From contig NZ_JYLF01000004.1 of NCBI RefSeq assembly GCF_001043055.1, positions 248,001 to 312,000 on the forward strand: DNA of 64,000 bases, written 5' to 3'. Origin of the DNA: Pseudomonas weihenstephanensis (lineage in GTDB: Bacteria; Pseudomonadota; Gammaproteobacteria; Pseudomonadales; Pseudomonadaceae). Below are positions 40,819-48,727 of this stretch, one piece after another (the stretch's first letter is position 1; the number at the start of each line of letters is the position of its first letter). Made by a program: the position numbers and the translations under genes. A model generated the notes under the pieces. It saw only the letters and a program-made list of their open reading frames with translations. It was not told the origin of the DNA and ran no database searches.

Positions 40819-43439
40819 TGGATTCCCCCGACTTTTTTACCTAACAGCTTTTCCCACGCTTCATTCTGGGCGGAAAGCGATATGAACCGCTCGGACTGCT
40901 CTGTGCCAAAGGCAGTTTTCCCCAACCAAACTTCTATCTTATTATCGCGCACTCGATTAATGATCCATTCGCCTAGTAACGACAACCCGCCAAGCACTAG
41001 AAAAACGACAAACCCAATACCTGCGGTCATAAAACCCAACAACATAGCCAATGCGGCCAGCCCGCCTAAAACAGCCACAGATGCGCGCACAATAAACACA
41101 GGGAAATCACCTTCATCTTTCGCTTCTAACGCACTTATAAAATCGACCACCGCAGTCAACATCCCACCAAGAGCACCTAACAACTTGCCTATAAATGCAA
41201 GTTTTCCCAATGTCACACCACGCTTTTCAAGCATCCGCCTAATCCCCCGCCCCAACCGCATCTGCTCCACCGGATATTTACTCCACACCCGATGCACAAT
41301 ATCCGCCCCCGCCCCCGCTAAACTCGACACCGCCGCAACCATGTTCACCCCGGACTTGGCTGTCCAGCCCTGTTCATCCACTTGCCGAGCCGCCATGACG
41401 GCGTTCCAGCCATCCAGAATGCTACCCACAACGCCCACACCCACATCCAGTTGCGCCGCCCGCGGCCATTGCGTGGCTTGATCGGAGATCACCCGGCGCA
41501 GTTTGTCGTGGCTGACCAGCAGGCTGGCGTCGCCTTTGATCCGACCGTGTTCATCCAGACCCAGGTGGTTGATGGCGCTCTGGTCGAGCATCAGGCTCCA
41601 GGTGAAGACTTTTTTGCGCCGTGCATTTTTTTCCCCACTGGAGGCGCGCACGCCCGGCTCTTTGGCCAGCCGTTCCAGCTCTTGGGTGATGCGTTTGCGC
41701 AGCCTGCCCCGGTCGACATCCGGCTGTAGCAAGGCGACCTTTTCGCTGATGATGTGGGCCATCTGCGCTTCGGAGGCTTGAGTGCTCAGGCTAAGGATTT
41801 GCTTGCCGGACAAGGCGCCCAGCAAGCCCATCATCCGGTACCGGATGCTCAAGTCCAGAACCTTGGCACTTGCGCTTTTCAGAGGGTTGCCCAGGCTGCT
41901 CACAATCGCTCCGGAGAGCTGGTGCGCCAACCCTGCGGCCCGGGTCCGTCCGTTTTTGAATGGACCTTCGCCGTATTTCTCCAGCACGTGATCGAAGGCG
42001 TTGAGTACGTTGCGCCAGGCAAACGGGTTACCCAGTGCCAACTCGGCAGTGGCCGATTCTTCCAGATGACGGGCGGCTTGCTCGTCATTGAGCACCAGCG
42101 CACGCAGGGTGATGTTGTTGAGGTCGTTGTAGTGTCCGCGCAGGTCTTGCAGCAGCAGGTCGATGATTAACTGATGGCCCGTCAAACCGCTCAAGCAGGC
42201 GCCCACGATGGCGGTGTAGCACTGGCCGCTGTCCCACTCTTTGGGGTCGTGGTTGCACACCATCGCCTGGCGGAACCGATCACTCCAGTACCAACCGATA
42301 AAACTTTTGACCAGTGGCGTTACGACAACCTGCATAAAGCGGGCAAGGTCGGCTTCCAGCTGTTGCTCAAACGCGAGACGCTCGGATTCGCTGTAGTTGT
42401 CGACATAACGTGCCCAGGCGTCGGCGCGCGCTTTTTGTTCCTGTGCCACGGGCAACGATGAAAACATCAACTCGTTGCGCTCGCGCATCTCCTCGTTCCA
42501 CTCGGGGTACAACGGTATGCCGTCCAGGGTGGCGTAGCGCTCGTTCTGGTGCGCAAACAAGGCCTGGGCAACGGCGTCTTCTTCCATCATCTGGCGCAGA
42601 CCGGCTATCGCCATAGAGGTGGTTTTTTTCCAGTCCCGGTCTTCATCCGACTCGAATTTCTCGACCTCGCCAAGGATCAGGCTGTTGATTTCCAGCGTGA
42701 TCCCGACCGGGTCTTGCAAGGCAACCATGGCGGGGGCCAGTCCTTTGCCGGACTTTTTCGCGCTGTGCAAAAAGGCGTCGAACGCCCCATGGGCCGGGGT
42801 GAATGCTTGCGGCGAGTGTTGATACGCGAGGTGGGCGTTTGCTGCGTTGGCAGCGTCCACCGGCGAGTATTCAGCGACATGCTCTGGCGCCTTGCTCATC
42901 GCCTGTAAATGCGGTTGCGTTGCCTGGCCATGACCTTTAGCCCAAGCGCCCATGTCGATACAGCGCATGTGCTGATCGCGATAAGCCTGCTGGCGATTGC
43001 GTTCAAGCACATTGGCCGTCCAGGCGACATCGCTGAAACCCAGCCAGATCCGACCGGCGCGGTCGGCATCAGGGATCATCACGCAACGTGACGAGGCGGA
43101 CTGCGCCATGCGACTACAAGGCTTGGCGCCTTCAAGGTTGGGCGGCGTCTTGTTATGGATGTCGTATTCAAGCAAATAGGCATCCGCCGTCACGACATAC
43201 GCTTTCCAGTCCCCACGCACTTCATTGAATACATACAGATAACCGCCGCGCAGTTGGCGCAAGGTATAGAGCCCGGTGCTTTCAGGCAGCGGCACCTGCT
43301 CAAGGCCATCGCCAAACGGCGCCTGGATGGCGGGGGCGCCAAGGATGGCTGGCTGGGCGACGGCATAACGCAACGGTAAAAGCGCCAAGCCGTTCTGATC
43401 GCAGACCGAACAGATTTTTGAGGGGTCACATTGGCTCAT
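40815..43439 (-). CDS. VasX-like T6SS effector (MIX/BTH_I2691-type, predicted pore-forming)
   Basis: An 874-residue protein starting MSQCDPSKICSVCDQNGLALLPLRYAVAQ, the N-terminal signature of VasX/MIX-III type effectors carried by VgrG. A TGLYTLRQLRGGYLYVFNEV motif follows, also typical. The middle is long and mostly alpha-helical. The C-terminus (about residues 745-845) has three to four hydrophobic helices (LGALGGMLTAVVDFISALEA, FIVRASVAVLGGLAALAMLLGFMTAG, FVVFLVLGGLSLLGEWII) as in colicin-like membrane-permeabilising toxins. I chose the ATG at 43439 because of the AAGGAAA ribosome site and because homologues begin there; the frame is open further upstream. It overlaps the immunity-like gene by four bases. 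No functional vgrG or T6SS core gene is in this window, so it is an orphan effector delivered by machinery elsewhere. Confidence 0.85.
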   Translation of the reverse strand: MSQCDPSKICSVCDQNGLALLPLRYAVAQPAILGAPAIQAPFGDGLEQVPLPESTGLYTLRQLRGGYLYVFNEVRGDWKAYVVTADAYLLEYDIHNKTPPNLEGAKPCSRMAQSASSRCVMIPDADRAGRIWLGFSDVAWTANVLERNRQQAYRDQHMRCIDMGAWAKGHGQATQPHLQAMSKAPEHVAEYSPVDAANAANAHLAYQHSPQAFTPAHGAFDAFLHSAKKSGKGLAPAMVALQDPVGITLEINSLILGEVEKFESDEDRDWKKTTSMAIAGLRQMMEEDAVAQALFAHQNERYATLDGIPLYPEWNEEMRERNELMFSSLPVAQEQKARADAWARYVDNYSESERLAFEQQLEADLARFMQVVVTPLVKSFIGWYWSDRFRQAMVCNHDPKEWDSGQCYTAIVGACLSGLTGHQLIIDLLLQDLRGHYNDLNNITLRALVLNDEQAARHLEESATAELALGNPFAWRNVLNAFDHVLEKYGEGPFKNGRTRAAGLAHQLSGAIVSSLGNPLKSASAKVLDLSIRYRMMGLLGALSGKQILSLSTQASEAQMAHIISEKVALLQPDVDRGRLRKRITQELERLAKEPGVRASSGEKNARRKKVFTWSLMLDQSAINHLGLDEHGRIKGDASLLVSHDKLRRVISDQATQWPRAAQLDVGVGVVGSILDGWNAVMAARQVDEQGWTAKSGVNMVAAVSSLAGAGADIVHRVWSKYPVEQMRLGRGIRRMLEKRGVTLGKLAFIGKLLGALGGMLTAVVDFISALEAKDEGDFPVFIVRASVAVLGGLAALAMLLGFMTAGIGFVVFLVLGGLSLLGEWIINRVRDNKIEVWLGKTAFGTEQSERFISLSAQNEAWEKLLGKKVGGIQ

Positions 43440-43942
43440 CGGGTTTCCTTGAAAGCGGAGAACATCTGTGCGTACCCAGGCTTGCAGCTCATCGCTATTC
43501 ACATTCAGGCAGGCACTGATGCAAGTGCCGTGACACGCGCGTACATCGTTCAGGCACGACAGCAACGGCGGATGTTGATGGATGTCGGGGTGGATGCTAA
43601 TGGCCAGACGTGCGAACAACTGAACGTGCGCTATTCGCTCAAGCCCTCTTGGTGGTAGGCACTCTCCAGCAACGCATCCAGATGACGCAAAAAATAAATG
43701 TTGCAAATAATGTTCGGGTTGACTCGTCGCAGCGGGTTGAGTGTGCGATTGAAGACACCGATACGCCCCAGTGTTTCCACTTGCTTACCTGACGCCATCA
43801 TTGGCGCCTTTTCCAACGGTCGCTCACCACCACGCCTTTTAAACGCAGCAGCACCGGATGGTTTGAAACCAGCGCCTGCAAGCAGACTCCGGGAGGCCAT
43901 CGCAATTAAAAGCCCCAGTACGGCCATGCCTCCCGATATCAA
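43440..43942 (-). other. Region upstream of the effector with two partial frames, possible gene remnant
   Basis: Upstream of the effector start the minus strand has an open frame of 103 codons (43631-43942: MISGGMAVLGLLIAMASRSL..., ending LDALLESAYHQEGLSE). It overlaps a second frame in line with the effector (continuing GLERIAHVQLFARLAISIH down to VLRFQGNP). Shifting one base near 43655 joins them into one polypeptide of about 165 residues. The N-terminus is hydrophobic, the rest unlike anything I know. It may be a decayed small gene (adaptor or PAAR-type partners often sit here), or chance. No good ribosome site supports either frame. Confidence 0.3.
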
Positions 43943-44029
43943 CGTGCTGTAAAAGAAACTGATAATTAAGTAGGCAGGAAACTAGATGACACTGAAGATC
44001 AGCAATAACTTACCTGATTGAACCAAGTA

Positions 44030-44224
44030 CTAATCTATCTTGGTTAAGGCGGCTTGACCCGCCGTACCCACTTCAACAATTGACTGACAACAGGTACAAC
44101 CCATTGCATCACCGCCCGTCAACGTTGATACCTCTTCGACCGTTAGAGATAGAGAAGTATTGCAGTGGCCACATTGAAATTCTGCGTACGTATACACCGA
44201 TGCCATATAACTTACGTCATTCAT
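44030..44224 (-). CDS. Small zinc-ribbon-like protein
   Basis: A 64-residue protein starting MNDVSYMASVYTYAEFQCGHC. Two cysteine pairs, CGHC at about residue 18 and CTCC at about residue 45, are spaced as in a small zinc ribbon or rubredoxin-like knuckle. AGGGGGA sits about 4 bases before the ATG at 44224, favouring this start over one 33 bases upstream. It is not a recognised family member to me. It stands between the T6SS island and trxC on the opposite strand to trxC. Confidence 0.55.
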   Translation of the reverse strand: MNDVSYMASVYTYAEFQCGHCNTSLSLTVEEVSTLTGGDAMGCTCCQSIVEVGTAGQAALTKID

Positions 44225-44630
44225 TATTCCCCCTGCGCGACGATTCATCCGTGACAACAGCCAGCCCCCTGTTACTGGGCGACAGGGACTCTCGGATTAT
44301 TTAACGTCAAAAATAGTGAGCAAAAAACAACCTGCTCAAAGCCATCAGCCAACAACCGATGACGGCGTCCCCCTCTAAAAGCCAGCAGAATAGAGCGTTG
44401 AATTTGACGCCAATATCAGATCAACCCAAAACTTCACGCGAGAGAACTCTTTCAATTCAAGAGATAAATCTTTTCTCTCCCGATAAATGCCCTGCAACTG
44501 ACAGCTCACCCCCTTCACAGAGCAGTGGCAGTTTGAGCATTCATCTGCTGAACTTGCACGCCACTGACCTGTGGCCACTGACGAGCAGCGACCACAAAAA
44601 CTGACAAAGCCTATTTTTACGGAGTGCCCC
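44225..44630. other. Gap of about 400 bases without a supported gene
   Basis: The space between the small zinc-ribbon-like gene and trxC has short open frames on both strands, none with a ribosome site or recognisable domain. A direct repeat GCCACTGAC occurs twice, 14 bases apart, near 44560-44585. The region is AT-richer than the flanking genes and probably includes the trxC promoter, though I cannot place it. Confidence 0.4.
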
Positions 44631-45071
44631 ATGACCGAACCGCTACTGATCCCCTGCCCTCACTGCAATGGCCTGAACCGCATCCCCGCAGCACGTGTGG
44701 GCGAGCACCCTAAATGCGGTCGCTGCAAAAACGAAGTGTTGCTGGGCAAGCCATTCGATTTGAAACAAATTGACTACACCAACCAGATCAAGGGCGATCT
44801 GCCGCTGTTGCTGGATGTGTGGGCGCAGTGGTGCGGGCCGTGCAAGTCATTCGCGCCGGTGTTTGAGCAGGCGGCGAGCGAACTGGTTGGTAAGTGCCGT
44901 TTGGCCAAGCTCGACAGTGAAGCCAATCAGCAATTGGCCGGGCAACTGGGCATTCGTTCGATCCCCAGCCTGATCCTGTTCAAAAATGGACGGGAAGTAG
45001 CTCGCCAAAGCGGCGCCTTCCCGTTGCCACAGCTCAAGGCATGGCTGCGCAGCCACGGCATTAGCGCTTAA
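44631..45071 (+). CDS. trxC: Thioredoxin TrxC (thioredoxin 2) with N-terminal zinc finger
   Basis: A 146-residue cytosolic disulfide reductase. The N-terminal zinc site CPHC...CGRC (about residues 9-31) marks it as thioredoxin 2 rather than TrxA. The redox site is AQWCGPCKSFAPVF (about residue 67), followed by the cis-Pro loop IRSIPSLILFKNGREV. ACGGAG precedes the ATG. It is convergent with the ParA-family gene, their stop codons overlapping in the palindrome GCGCTTAAGCG. Confidence 0.94.
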   Translation: MTEPLLIPCPHCNGLNRIPAARVGEHPKCGRCKNEVLLGKPFDLKQIDYTNQIKGDLPLLLDVWAQWCGPCKSFAPVFEQAASELVGKCRLAKLDSEANQQLAGQLGIRSIPSLILFKNGREVARQSGAFPLPQLKAWLRSHGISA

Positions 45072-45841
45072 GCGTTCTGATCCAAGTAGTCGTGCAGTTC
45101 AATGAATTGCCGGGTGAGTTTGTGCTTGGGGTCGTAATGCACTAACGGTTGGCTGGCCTGGTGCGATTCGCGCATGCGCACCGAGCTGCTGAGGTACACC
45201 GGCAGCACCGGTAAGCCTTCGGCAATCAGCTCGTCGAGCATTTGCTGCGGCAAACTGGCTCGGGCCTGAAACTGGTTAACCACGATGCCTTCGACTTGCA
45301 GCGCGTCGTTGTGGTCTTCTTTGAGCTCTTCGATTTCGGCCAGCAGGCCGTACAACGCCTGACGCGAGAAGCTGTCGCAATCGAAGGGGATCAATACACG
45401 ATCGCTGGCAATCAGCGCCGACACGGCATAAAAGTTCAGCGCTGGCGGGGTGTCGATGTAAATGCGGTCGTAATCTTCAGCCAACTCATCGAGCAACTTA
45501 CGCAGCTTGTTGATCTTGTGCTTGGACTCAAGCTTGGGCTGGAGGTCTGCCAACTCCGCAGTGGCGGTGATGACGTGTAAATTCTCGAAGGGCGTTTCGT
45601 AAATATCAACCCGATTTTTCTTGCCCCCCACTCCGGCTGACAGGCTCTGTTTAAAGAACTCGGCAATCCCCATCGGGATATCGTCACCGGTCAACCCGGT
45701 GAGGTATTGAGTGGAGTTGGCCTGAGCGTCGAGATCGACCAACAAGGTTCTGTAACCCTCGCTGGCGCTGACCGCAGCCAGGTTGCACGCGATGCTGGAC
45801 TTGCCCACACCGCCTTTTTGATTGAACACCACGCGACGCAT
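45068..45841 (-). CDS. ParA family ATPase
   Basis: A 257-residue deviant-Walker P-loop ATPase. The start MRRVVFNQKGGVGKSSIACNLA holds the KGGVGK(S/T) signature with the extra lysine, LLVDLDAQANSTQYL is the A' motif, and DRIYIDTPPALNF is Walker B. It is of normal ParA/Soj length. I chose the ATG at 45841, with GGAGG seven bases upstream; the longer frame adds a non-conserved leader. There is no ParB partner beside it, so it may be a chromosomal orphan ParA acting on some cargo such as a chemotaxis, pole or envelope complex. It converges with trxC and is divergent from the aryl polyene cluster. Confidence 0.88.
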   Translation of the reverse strand: MRRVVFNQKGGVGKSSIACNLAAVSASEGYRTLLVDLDAQANSTQYLTGLTGDDIPMGIAEFFKQSLSAGVGGKKNRVDIYETPFENLHVITATAELADLQPKLESKHKINKLRKLLDELAEDYDRIYIDTPPALNFYAVSALIASDRVLIPFDCDSFSRQALYGLLAEIEELKEDHNDALQVEGIVVNQFQARASLPQQMLDELIAEGLPVLPVYLSSSVRMRESHQASQPLVHYDPKHKLTRQFIELHDYLDQNA

Positions 45842-46178
45842 TTCATGACCTCCGTGTATCAATGAATGCCCGAGTGTAGATGCCCTTGGCGCGGCTTCGC
45901 TACCTCGCGGCGAAATCAACTACAGCTCTGCGCCGCTTATCTTAGAGGGCCGACGAATATCTCTTATTCCTTCAACGAATCTGACCTACCCATAGACCAA
46001 TACTGGCAAAAAGACAGCGGCTTTTTTATAGATCGTGAAAAAACCATACTAAATCTGTAAGCAATATTTGCTACCAGCCAACTGCACCGGGATAATGCCG
46101 CCACTCTGTTACAGGTGTGGCGTCGGTCGATGCCCACTTTCGCATCAAGGAAGCCTGCAAAGGCGGGATGATTCTCCA
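45842..46178. promoter_or_regulatory. AT-rich leader between parA-like gene and aryl polyene cluster
   Basis: The 337-base gap between divergent genes must hold the start region for the aryl polyene operon. Bases 45950-46075 are distinctly AT-rich (stretches such as CTTTTTTATAGATCG and GAAAAAACCATACTAAATC), unlike the GC-rich flanks. No single -10/-35 pair or known operator is convincing. Confidence 0.4.
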
Positions 46179-46898
46179 GTGATCAATTTCAATATCGCCG
46201 CGTGGCGAGCCTGGGCACCGGGCCTCGACAGCGTGGCCGATTGGCAGGCCTGGAGCCAGCAACCCGGCGTATTTGCCGCCAGCGGTGCAGCCCCCGACGT
46301 CTCGTTTTTACCCGCCATGCAACGGCGTCGCCTCAGCCGCCTGGCACGTATGGCGTTCAGCGTGGGCTGGCCATTGGCTGAAGGCCATCAGGCGCTGCCG
46401 CTGGTGTTTGCCTCGCGCCACGGCGAAACCCCACGCACCTTCGACATCCTCAGCGACCTGGCTGCCGAACAACCGCTGTCGCCCACTCAATTCAGCCTGT
46501 CGGTGCATAACGCGGTGATTGGCCTGTGGTCGATCCTGCGCGGCGAAACCTGCGAAATGACAGCACTGGCCGCCGCCGGTGACGGGTTGGAACACGGCCT
46601 GATTGAAGCCTGCGCGCTGCTCAATGAAGGCGCGCCAGCCGTATTGCTGGTTATTACCGAAGAACAGCCCCCTGAAGCTTACGCGTGCTGGATCGACGAC
46701 GTGCCCTTCCCCTATGCCGTGGGCCTTTTGCTGACACCGGGTTCACAGTGGCAGGTCACGCTGACCAACGGCCCGGCCGACGCCGAAAAAGCGCCGTGGC
46801 CGCACGCCCTGAACCTGCTGCGCCAACTGCTCGATGGGCAGGTTTCATTCCAACACGCCTGGAAAACCCGTGTATGGAACTGGCAACGCAACCTGTGA
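46179..46898 (+). CDS. apeC: Aryl polyene beta-ketoacyl synthase chain-length factor (ApeC-like)
   Basis: A 239-residue protein of the beta-ketoacyl synthase-like N-terminal family. Its short length and the sequence MINFNIAAWRAWAPGLDSVADWQAW, FLPAMQRRRLSRLARMAFSVGW, FASRHGETPRTFDILSDLAA and LSPTQFSLSVHNAVIGLWSI are those of the ketosynthase partner in aryl polyene clusters. It lacks a catalytic Cys-His-His set and pairs with an active ketosynthase as a chain-length factor. I chose the GTG at 46179; a longer upstream frame has no conserved sequence. It opens the cluster, and its end overlaps the next gene by 25 bases. Confidence 0.88.
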   Translation: MINFNIAAWRAWAPGLDSVADWQAWSQQPGVFAASGAAPDVSFLPAMQRRRLSRLARMAFSVGWPLAEGHQALPLVFASRHGETPRTFDILSDLAAEQPLSPTQFSLSVHNAVIGLWSILRGETCEMTALAAAGDGLEHGLIEACALLNEGAPAVLLVITEEQPPEAYACWIDDVPFPYAVGLLLTPGSQWQVTLTNGPADAEKAPWPHALNLLRQLLDGQVSFQHAWKTRVWNWQRNL

Positions 46899-47686
46899 GT
46901 ACGCGACAGCACGCGTGGTACTGGCGCCTGATCGCGACGGCGATCAGTTTCGGCCTGTTCGGGCTGGGCTGCCTGGGCCTGCGTTTAATCATCTTTCCGG
47001 TGTTGAGCTGCCTGCCGGGCAATACCGTTCGTCGTCGCGAACGCGCCCGCGCAACGGTCAGCCGGTTGTTCTGGCTCTTTATCCGCACGATGGCCCGTAT
47101 GGGCGTGCTCACCTATGACGTGCAAGGCGCCGAGCGGCTTGGCCGACCAGGGCAAATGATCATCGCTAACCACCCGTCGCTGATCGACGTGGTTTTTTTG
47201 ATTGGCCTGGTGAGAAACGCCAATTGCGTGGTCAAACAAAGCCTTTGGCAAAATCCGTTTACTCGAAGCCCCGTGCGCGCCACCCAGTACATCAGCAATG
47301 ATGGCAGCGTCGACATGCTCGACAACGCCGCCCGGGCACTGCAAGAAGGCCAGACGCTGATTATTTTCCCGGAGGGTACACGCACGCAGCCGGGGCAATC
47401 GCCCGCCTTTCATCGTGGCGCAGCCTCCATTGCGTTGCGAGGTGCCAAGCTCCTTACCCCGGTGATTATCAAAGTCAGCCCCACCACGCTGACCAAAGCC
47501 GAACCCTGGTACCGCATACCCGATCGGCGCGTGCACTTCAGTTTTCGCGTGGGGGCCGATATAGACCCACACACCTTTACTGCGCTGGGCCCGCCACCTA
47601 AAGCCTCGCGCCTGCTCAATGACTTCGTGCATGACTACTTTATTAAGGAGCTCGCCACAGATGAGCGATCTGAACACCCACATTAA
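46874..47686 (+). CDS. 1-acyl-sn-glycerol-3-phosphate acyltransferase-like protein (PlsC family)
   Basis: A 270-residue membrane-bound acyltransferase. A hydrophobic N-terminal anchor (LIATAISFGLFGLGCLGLRLIIFPVL) precedes the PlsC domain with block I ANHPSLIDV (the variant of NHxxxxD), the middle IIFPEGTRTQPGQSPAFHRGA, and TPVIIKVSPTTL. In aryl polyene clusters a protein of this kind probably attaches the polyene or a fatty acid to the lipid carrier in the inner membrane. The ATG at 46874 (MELATQPVSTRQHA) lies inside the preceding gene. It overlaps the first acyl carrier protein gene by 26 bases. Confidence 0.88.
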   Translation: MELATQPVSTRQHAWYWRLIATAISFGLFGLGCLGLRLIIFPVLSCLPGNTVRRRERARATVSRLFWLFIRTMARMGVLTYDVQGAERLGRPGQMIIANHPSLIDVVFLIGLVRNANCVVKQSLWQNPFTRSPVRATQYISNDGSVDMLDNAARALQEGQTLIIFPEGTRTQPGQSPAFHRGAASIALRGAKLLTPVIIKVSPTTLTKAEPWYRIPDRRVHFSFRVGADIDPHTFTALGPPPKASRLLNDFVHDYFIKELATDERSEHPH

Positions 47687-47921
47687 ACAACTGATCATCG
47701 ACGCCCTGGGCCTCGAAGACATCAGCACCGACGACATCGGCGACGAGCAAACCCTGTTTGGCGAAGGCCTGGGACTGGATTCGGTCGACGCACTCGAACT
47801 GGGCCTGGCGATTCAAAAAACCTACGGCATCAAAATCGACGCCGACGCCAAAGACACCCGCAATCACTTTTCCAACGTGGCCAGCCTTGCGGCTTTTGTC
47901 ACGGCCAAACAGGCAGCCTGA
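47661..47921 (+). CDS. apeE: Acyl carrier protein of aryl polyene pathway (ApeE-like)
   Basis: An 86-residue acyl carrier protein. The phosphopantetheine site is GLGLDSVDALELG with Ser41. It begins MSDLNTHIKQLIIDALGLEDIS, has the acidic helical pattern of the family, and forms a pair with the next gene. The carrier tethers the growing aryl polyene chain through a thioester. Start ATG at 47661 is preceded by AAGGAG 14 bases upstream; a longer in-frame reading to 47619 is disfavoured. Confidence 0.9.
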   Translation: MSDLNTHIKQLIIDALGLEDISTDDIGDEQTLFGEGLGLDSVDALELGLAIQKTYGIKIDADAKDTRNHFSNVASLAAFVTAKQAA

Positions 47922-47930
47922 GACCGAACC

Positions 47931-48185
47931 ATGCAAACCCGTGACGACATTTTCAACACCCTGCGCGACGCGTTGGTCGAACTCTTTGAGCTTGAACCCG
48001 AGCGCGTGACCCTGGACGCCAACCTGTACCAGGACCTTGAAATCGACAGCATCGACGCCGTCGACCTGATTGACCACATCAAGCGTAAAACCGGCAAAAA
48101 AATCGCGGCCGAGGAGTTTAAATCGGTACGCACCGTCAATGACGTGGTCGAGGCGGTTTACCGTCTGGTTCACGCTGACGCATGA
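47931..48185 (+). CDS. apeF: Second acyl carrier protein of aryl polyene pathway (ApeF-like)
   Basis: An 84-residue acyl carrier protein, with the phosphopantetheine serine (Ser40) in DLEIDSIDAVDLIDHI. It starts MQTRDDIFNTLRDALVELFEL nine bases after the first carrier gene. It resembles the fatty acid-type ACP more closely in its DSIDAVDL motif. Two dissimilar carriers side by side are a hallmark of aryl polyene clusters, in which they likely take different roles in starter loading and elongation. Confidence 0.9.
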   Translation: MQTRDDIFNTLRDALVELFELEPERVTLDANLYQDLEIDSIDAVDLIDHIKRKTGKKIAAEEFKSVRTVNDVVEAVYRLVHADA

Positions 48186-48727
48186 GTCGCCTGATTGGCC
48201 TTGGCCTGTTGCTGGCCGGTCTGCTGTACCCCTTCGCGGTGTATTTCGGCATGGCCCATTTCGCCCCGTGGCAGTTTGCACTGCTGCTCGGCGGCCTGTG
48301 GCTGGCCCGCGCGCTGACCGGCCAGCGGCGCCCTGGCAGCCTGTGGATGGCCGTTGTGGCACTGGCGTTTTGCGCACTGCTGGCGCTGTTCAACAGCCCC
48401 GCGCTACTGCGCTGGTACCCGGTGCTGATCAGCGGTTTCATGCTCAGCCTGTTCGGTTTGAGCCTGAAGTTCGGGCCACCGATGATCGAGCGTCTGGCGC
48501 GCCTGCGCGAGCCGGTACTGCCCGACATTGCGATTCATTACACGCGACAGGTGACCAAGGTCTGGTGCCTGTTTTTTCTGCTCAACGGGTTAGTCGCAGC
48601 CGGTTTGACGCTGTGGGCGCCGTTAAGCTGGTGGACGTTGTACAACGGCCTGATCGCCTACGGGCTGATGGGGCTGCTGTTTGCCATTGAGTGGCTGATA
48701 CGACAACAGGTAAGAGGCCGGGCATGA
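48182..48727 (+). CDS. Multi-pass membrane protein of aryl polyene cluster (COG4648-type)
   Basis: A 181-residue protein with four to five hydrophobic segments (LIGLGLLLAGLLYPFAVYFG, FALLLGGLWLARALT, WMAVVALAFCALLALF, YPVLISGFMLSLFGLSL, VWCLFFLLNGLVAAGLTLW, LIAYGLMGLLFAIEWLI). The middle loop KFGPPMIERLARLREPVLPDIAIHYTR is the most conserved-looking part. Proteins like this occur in aryl polyene loci between the carrier proteins and the acyl ligase; function is unknown. It overlaps both neighbours by four bases. Confidence 0.82.
   Translation: MSRLIGLGLLLAGLLYPFAVYFGMAHFAPWQFALLLGGLWLARALTGQRRPGSLWMAVVALAFCALLALFNSPALLRWYPVLISGFMLSLFGLSLKFGPPMIERLARLREPVLPDIAIHYTRQVTKVWCLFFLLNGLVAAGLTLWAPLSWWTLYNGLIAYGLMGLLFAIEWLIRQQVRGRA

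Noticed and set aside
44375..44632. Minus-strand frame with several cysteines near trxC
   Set aside because: Its start overlaps the trxC ribosome site and no conserved spacing is seen; the cysteines may come by chance.
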